Assembly (NCBI GenBank): GCA_035591015.1 | Contig: JAXIUW010234063.1 | Location: forward strand, 1 to 10,144 | DNA: 10,144 nt | Reading direction: 5' to 3' | Source: Cephalothrix simula | Lineage: Eukaryota; Nemertea; Palaeonemertea; Archinemertea; Cephalotrichidae | Shown: in pieces, positions 7,688 through 10,144 of the stretch | Layout of the letters: each line of letters starts with the position of its first letter | How positions within the stretch are numbered: the stretch's first letter is position 1 | Program-made: the position numbers and the translations under genes | The notes under the pieces: generated by a model | The model's input: the letters and a program-made list of their open reading frames with translations, nothing else | Told to the model about the DNA's origin: nothing | Database searches by the model: none

Positions 7688-7720
7688 TCTTTATTTTCCG
7701 GGGTGTCTTTATTTTCCGGG
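7688..7720. repeat. Two copies of TCTTTATTTTCCGGG, period 18
   Basis: Exact 15-base copies lie at 7688-7702 and 7706-7720. The duplication is short and looks recent. No function is evident. Confidence 0.8.
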
Positions 7721-8341
7721 TTGTAGCAGCATCTGAAGTTGAATCTTAGTACCGGTATGCAAAAGAATGCAAAACGAAAACTTCTACATGAATAGGTCTG
7801 AAGCGCAAGAGCTGCAACCTGAAATTTTAATAAACTAATAGCTAACAATAGCCAAAAGATCGAGTTGCAACCAATGCGCTTCATATGTTTTTTAAACCTT
7901 TTTTGGTTGCTATAGGCCTATTGTTATTATAATGACTTATATAATTTGTTTAATAATGTGTCAACGGTAAAGACCTGATGCATGAAGTAATGAATGTTGT
8001 ATGATAATATTGCAGTGCATTCTTTTTTTCTCAGAACAAATCGAAATCATCATATAATATGAATAACTTGGTAGTCATGTGCTATGAACCTATCATAGTT
8101 ACATGAATGTTGACATAAAACGTACGTCAGCATTATGGTAAAGTAAGTTAGGTGGGGCACATTTACCATATCTTGTGGTAGACCCTTTATTACTAATTAA
8201 TCAGCTTCTCTGATATCTCGAATATATTTTTACCATTTTAGTACTGTGTGACCTTCACTTTTTAATTTACCATGTTTACTACATTGGCATGGGTACCAGT
8301 AATTATAGTTTACCATATTTCTCACATCAATTCCAATTGAC
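7721..8341. other. Non-coding stretch
   Basis: No supported gene. A minus-strand frame starting at 7884 has a hydrophobic, signal-peptide-like beginning but no family match (see findings). TACCATATT-type phrases recur between about 8163 and 8320. Confidence 0.4.
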
Positions 8342-8675
8342 TGATTCATGATTTAAATGAAAAATGTTAACTGATTTGTGATTTTAGAATTAACCAAAAA
8401 TATCAGCTGATTTGTTATTTGAACCTAAATAAAATAGACAATAATTGCCAGCAACTTCATATTTTGGAATATTGATATATATTAATAATCTAACACAAAG
8501 CTTTTCGACAACATCCTGATGTCCTTTTCAAGTGACTTTTTTTAATACTCTAAATTACGGTTAATTTTTTTAAAAAATGAACCAAAATACATGATTAAAA
8601 AAATTACATGATAATTGATTTGCGATTTGAATCAAGTGATTTACGATTTTCATGATTCTAAATCAAGTGATTTGT
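8342..8675. repeat. Dispersed TGATTTGYGATTT-like repeats
   Basis: Related phrases occur in the same direction at about 8342 (TGATTCATGATTT), 8371 (CTGATTTGTGATTTT), 8407 (CTGATTTGTTATTTG), 8616 (TGATTTGCGATTTGAATC) and 8637 (TGATTTACGATTTTC), followed by CAAGTGATTTG near 8664. They look like remnants of a short-period degenerate repeat, split by about 190 bases of unrelated AT-rich sequence. Confidence 0.5.
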
Positions 8676-9210
8676 CAGCGAAGGTGTAACGGTATGTGAT
8701 TTAACTCTTTTGAACCCAGTGCTCCCCAGGCTTATTTAGCTATATCCTTGGCCTTGCAGCCTATAAAAACAATACATTGCAGTGTAATAGTTAGTATAAC
8801 ATCATTAAATTATCGATGACCATGATGATGTGGAACATCGGTTTTTTATATACTGGTATTGAAACATATTTTGATTAAATTTATTGGTTACTGTTTGACT
8901 ACTTTTAACAAATTTTAATATAATGTATTTTAATAAGTAGATTTCATACGGAGATGTATAAGTAGAAATTGACAGACCGGAAAATTAAGAACGGATGCTG
9001 GAGGAGTGAGTGAGCGTAATCGAGCGAATGGGAGAGTTGCCAAGTGACTTTAGGCATATCTGGGCATAGAGTAAAGTAAAGTAGAATTATTTACTCTCAC
9101 ACTTTTTAAACAAGTTCACGGAGGAACTTTTAAGCGAGCAATGGTGTAGTGATAACAGGTGTAAGGGTGCAGTAAGAGCTGTCACAAGCTGCACTGTTAC
9201 TACTTTGTCT
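8676..9210. other. Non-coding stretch
   Basis: No gene is seen. AGAGTAAA near 9068 pairs with TTTACTCT near 9091. The stretch 8990-9060 is richer in G with GAGTGAGTGAGCG, unlike the sequence around it. It may be upstream flank of the SINE-like segment. Confidence 0.4.
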
Positions 9211-9300
9211 GGGGACATAGCTCAGTGGTCTAGACAGCTGTTAACCGTTTGAAGTTAAGCAAAGATGACCTAGGTTAGCAGTTGGATGGGTAACCGCTAA
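9211..9300 (+). mobile_element. 5S-rRNA-like SINE segment with a tRNA-like A box in front
   Basis: GAAGTTAAGCA (9251-9261), GGTTAG (9273-9278), TTGGATGGG (9282-9290) and ACCGC (about 9293-9297) align without gaps to the internal-promoter region of animal 5S rRNA (A box, intermediate element, C box), about 34 of 48 positions by eye. The first two thirds of a 5S gene are absent, so this is not a functional 5S gene. Just upstream, TAGCTCAGTGG (9218-9228) fits a tRNA A box. 5S-derived SINEs with RNA polymerase III promoters are known (SINE3 class), so this is best read as such an element or a 5S/tRNA composite. Its 3' end is not defined. Confidence 0.6.
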
Positions 9301-9755
9301 AGTTCCAATGGTTGTCTCTGGATGACAGGACGGTCCTGTCCTCCCTGATCAAGTAGTCACAATGCTAGTGCTGCTTGTGAATTTAAAAGTTTTCAAAATG
9401 GAAAATAGTCCTGAAAACATTAGAATTTTGTGTGATTTTGGTTCGGGATTTTTCTTATTTTTAACCAGGTATGTCTTTATGGAAACTTATTCGAATAGTA
9501 GTAAAACGTCAGATATAAAGTTTTAGGTTATGGAATCGGGGAAAGTATTAAACTTTTAAATCAAAAAATTTGTCCCCATTTTTTTTTTCGGAGAAAATTT
9601 CCCTCAAATAATAGTAAGGTGTGGCCATTGGAGTCCCGTGACTCCAAATAGATTTTTTAACTTTTTGATTTTATGTAGCTCTACAGAGCATATGCTGCCC
9701 TACAGAGCAACCTTCCATATAGGGCAACATGGGACCAGTTTCCCGAACTGAGTGG
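9292..9755. other. Stretch between the two SINE-like segments
   Basis: The first 60-70 bases may be the SINE body (hairpin ACAGGACGGTCCTGT at about 9325-9339). Later parts are A/T-rich, with TGGAGTC/GACTCCA pairing near 9629-9646 and a duplicated CTACAGAGCA (about 9681 and 9700). No gene is seen. Confidence 0.4.
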
Positions 9756-9791
9756 ACTGCTAACCTAGGTCATTGTTAACAGCTGTCTAGA
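9756..9791 (-). repeat. Inverted partner of the SINE-like segment
   Basis: Read on the minus strand, TCTAGACAGCTGTTAAC (9791-9775) and ATGACCTAGGTTAGCAGT (9773-9756) are exact copies of 9229-9245 and 9265-9282 on the plus strand. The 19 bases between them in the plus-strand segment, including the GAAGTTAAGC box, are missing here. After GCAGT it diverges from the 5S-like sequence, lacking GGATGGG. It is a deleted relative in opposite orientation. Confidence 0.8.
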
Positions 9792-9805
9792 TGAGTCTAA
9801 CAGGT

Positions 9806-9830
9806 GAGACACATATCATATATGTGTCTC
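9806..9830. repeat. Perfect hairpin, 10-bp stem and 5-base loop
   Basis: GAGACACATA (9806-9815) and TATGTGTCTC (9821-9830) are exact complements around TCATA. It lies 14 bases beyond the inverted SINE partner and could mark the end of an element. It has no T-rich tail typical of a terminator. Confidence 0.6.
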
Positions 9831-10144
9831 ATATCCATGTGTAATAAAATCAATTCCGATATCAATAAAGTACTTTTCTTGATTTCAGGCATGGCTGCTG
9901 TGTATTGGACATCTATAATACATGATATCTTAATATAAAACATAAAATCTTACCGTTTAACTATTTAATTCCAAGTTATTTTCTGTTATATTTTGACCGG
10001 CTTCCATCATGTCAATCTTGCGCGCTAAACTTTGAAAACTACGTCATCAACTCATTAACATAAAATGTGGTAGACTTTGGGGTATGGTAATAGTCGACGC
10101 CATGATGGATTTTTAATTAGGAGAAAATAGTCTGATCACACATC
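9831..10144. other. Non-coding right end
   Basis: No gene is recognised. CCATCATG near 10005 and CATGATGG near 10101 form a small inverted pair, and TACGTCA near 10041 resembles a CREB half site. Neither is enough to call a promoter. The first exon of the p24 gene was looked for here and not found. Confidence 0.4.

Noticed and set aside
9211-9300. Functional 5S rRNA or tRNA gene
   Set aside because: Only the 3' part of the 5S promoter region matches, the 5' half is absent, and the tRNA-like B box candidate (GTTTGAAGT) is poor.
10039-10048. CREB-like TACGTCA (also near 4262) as promoter of the p24 gene
   Set aside because: Short motif, and the one near 4262 lies just inside the intron before the terminal exon. 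No first exon is visible nearby.

Overview
This window looks like animal (bilaterian) nuclear DNA. It is AT-rich, almost entirely non-coding, and dense in short inverted-repeat elements. The only gene I can defend is split by an intron with consensus splice sites. I see no bacterial-style operons, ribosome binding sites or long open frames. The repeat style (many short non-autonomous foldback elements, a 5S-rRNA-like SINE segment) would suit a marine invertebrate such as a mollusc or ambulacrarian, but the taxon is inference only.

The gene lies on the minus strand and encodes a p24 family cargo receptor of the gamma subfamily, closest to TMED7. Two coding exons are visible: a middle exon at 6886-6638 (second half of the GOLD domain) and a terminal exon at 4227-3994 (coiled coil, transmembrane helix, short cytosolic tail with an FF signal, stop). 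They join in frame, phase 0, across a 2410-base intron. The first exon (signal peptide and start of the GOLD domain) is not recognisable and is probably beyond the right edge. A candidate poly(A) signal sits about 120 bases after the stop.

From left to right: 1-1720 holds four successive inverted-repeat elements (159-537, 741-1120, 1144-1501, 1533-1719). The first has 39-bp terminal inverted repeats, a TA target duplication and CTCF-like motifs. 2271-2971 is a fifth, larger element with a TA duplication and three internal copies of an AACGTCGTA motif. 3475-3543 can be drawn as a compact cloverleaf-like fold. 3868-6886 is the p24 gene; its intron carries poly-C tracts (G runs in the sense strand), a 150-bp foldback, and a 238-bp-period direct repeat with GC-rich ends. 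6887-10144, probably first-intron sequence, has a small foldback, TGATTTGYGATTT-type repeats, a 5S-rRNA/tRNA-like SINE segment near 9211-9300 with an inverted partner near 9756-9791, and a perfect 10-bp hairpin.

No complete new multi-gene system is visible. The most distinctive signals are the CTCF-motif-bearing MITE, the TA-flanked element with repeated subterminal motifs, the 5S-like SINE pair and the cloverleaf-like block.
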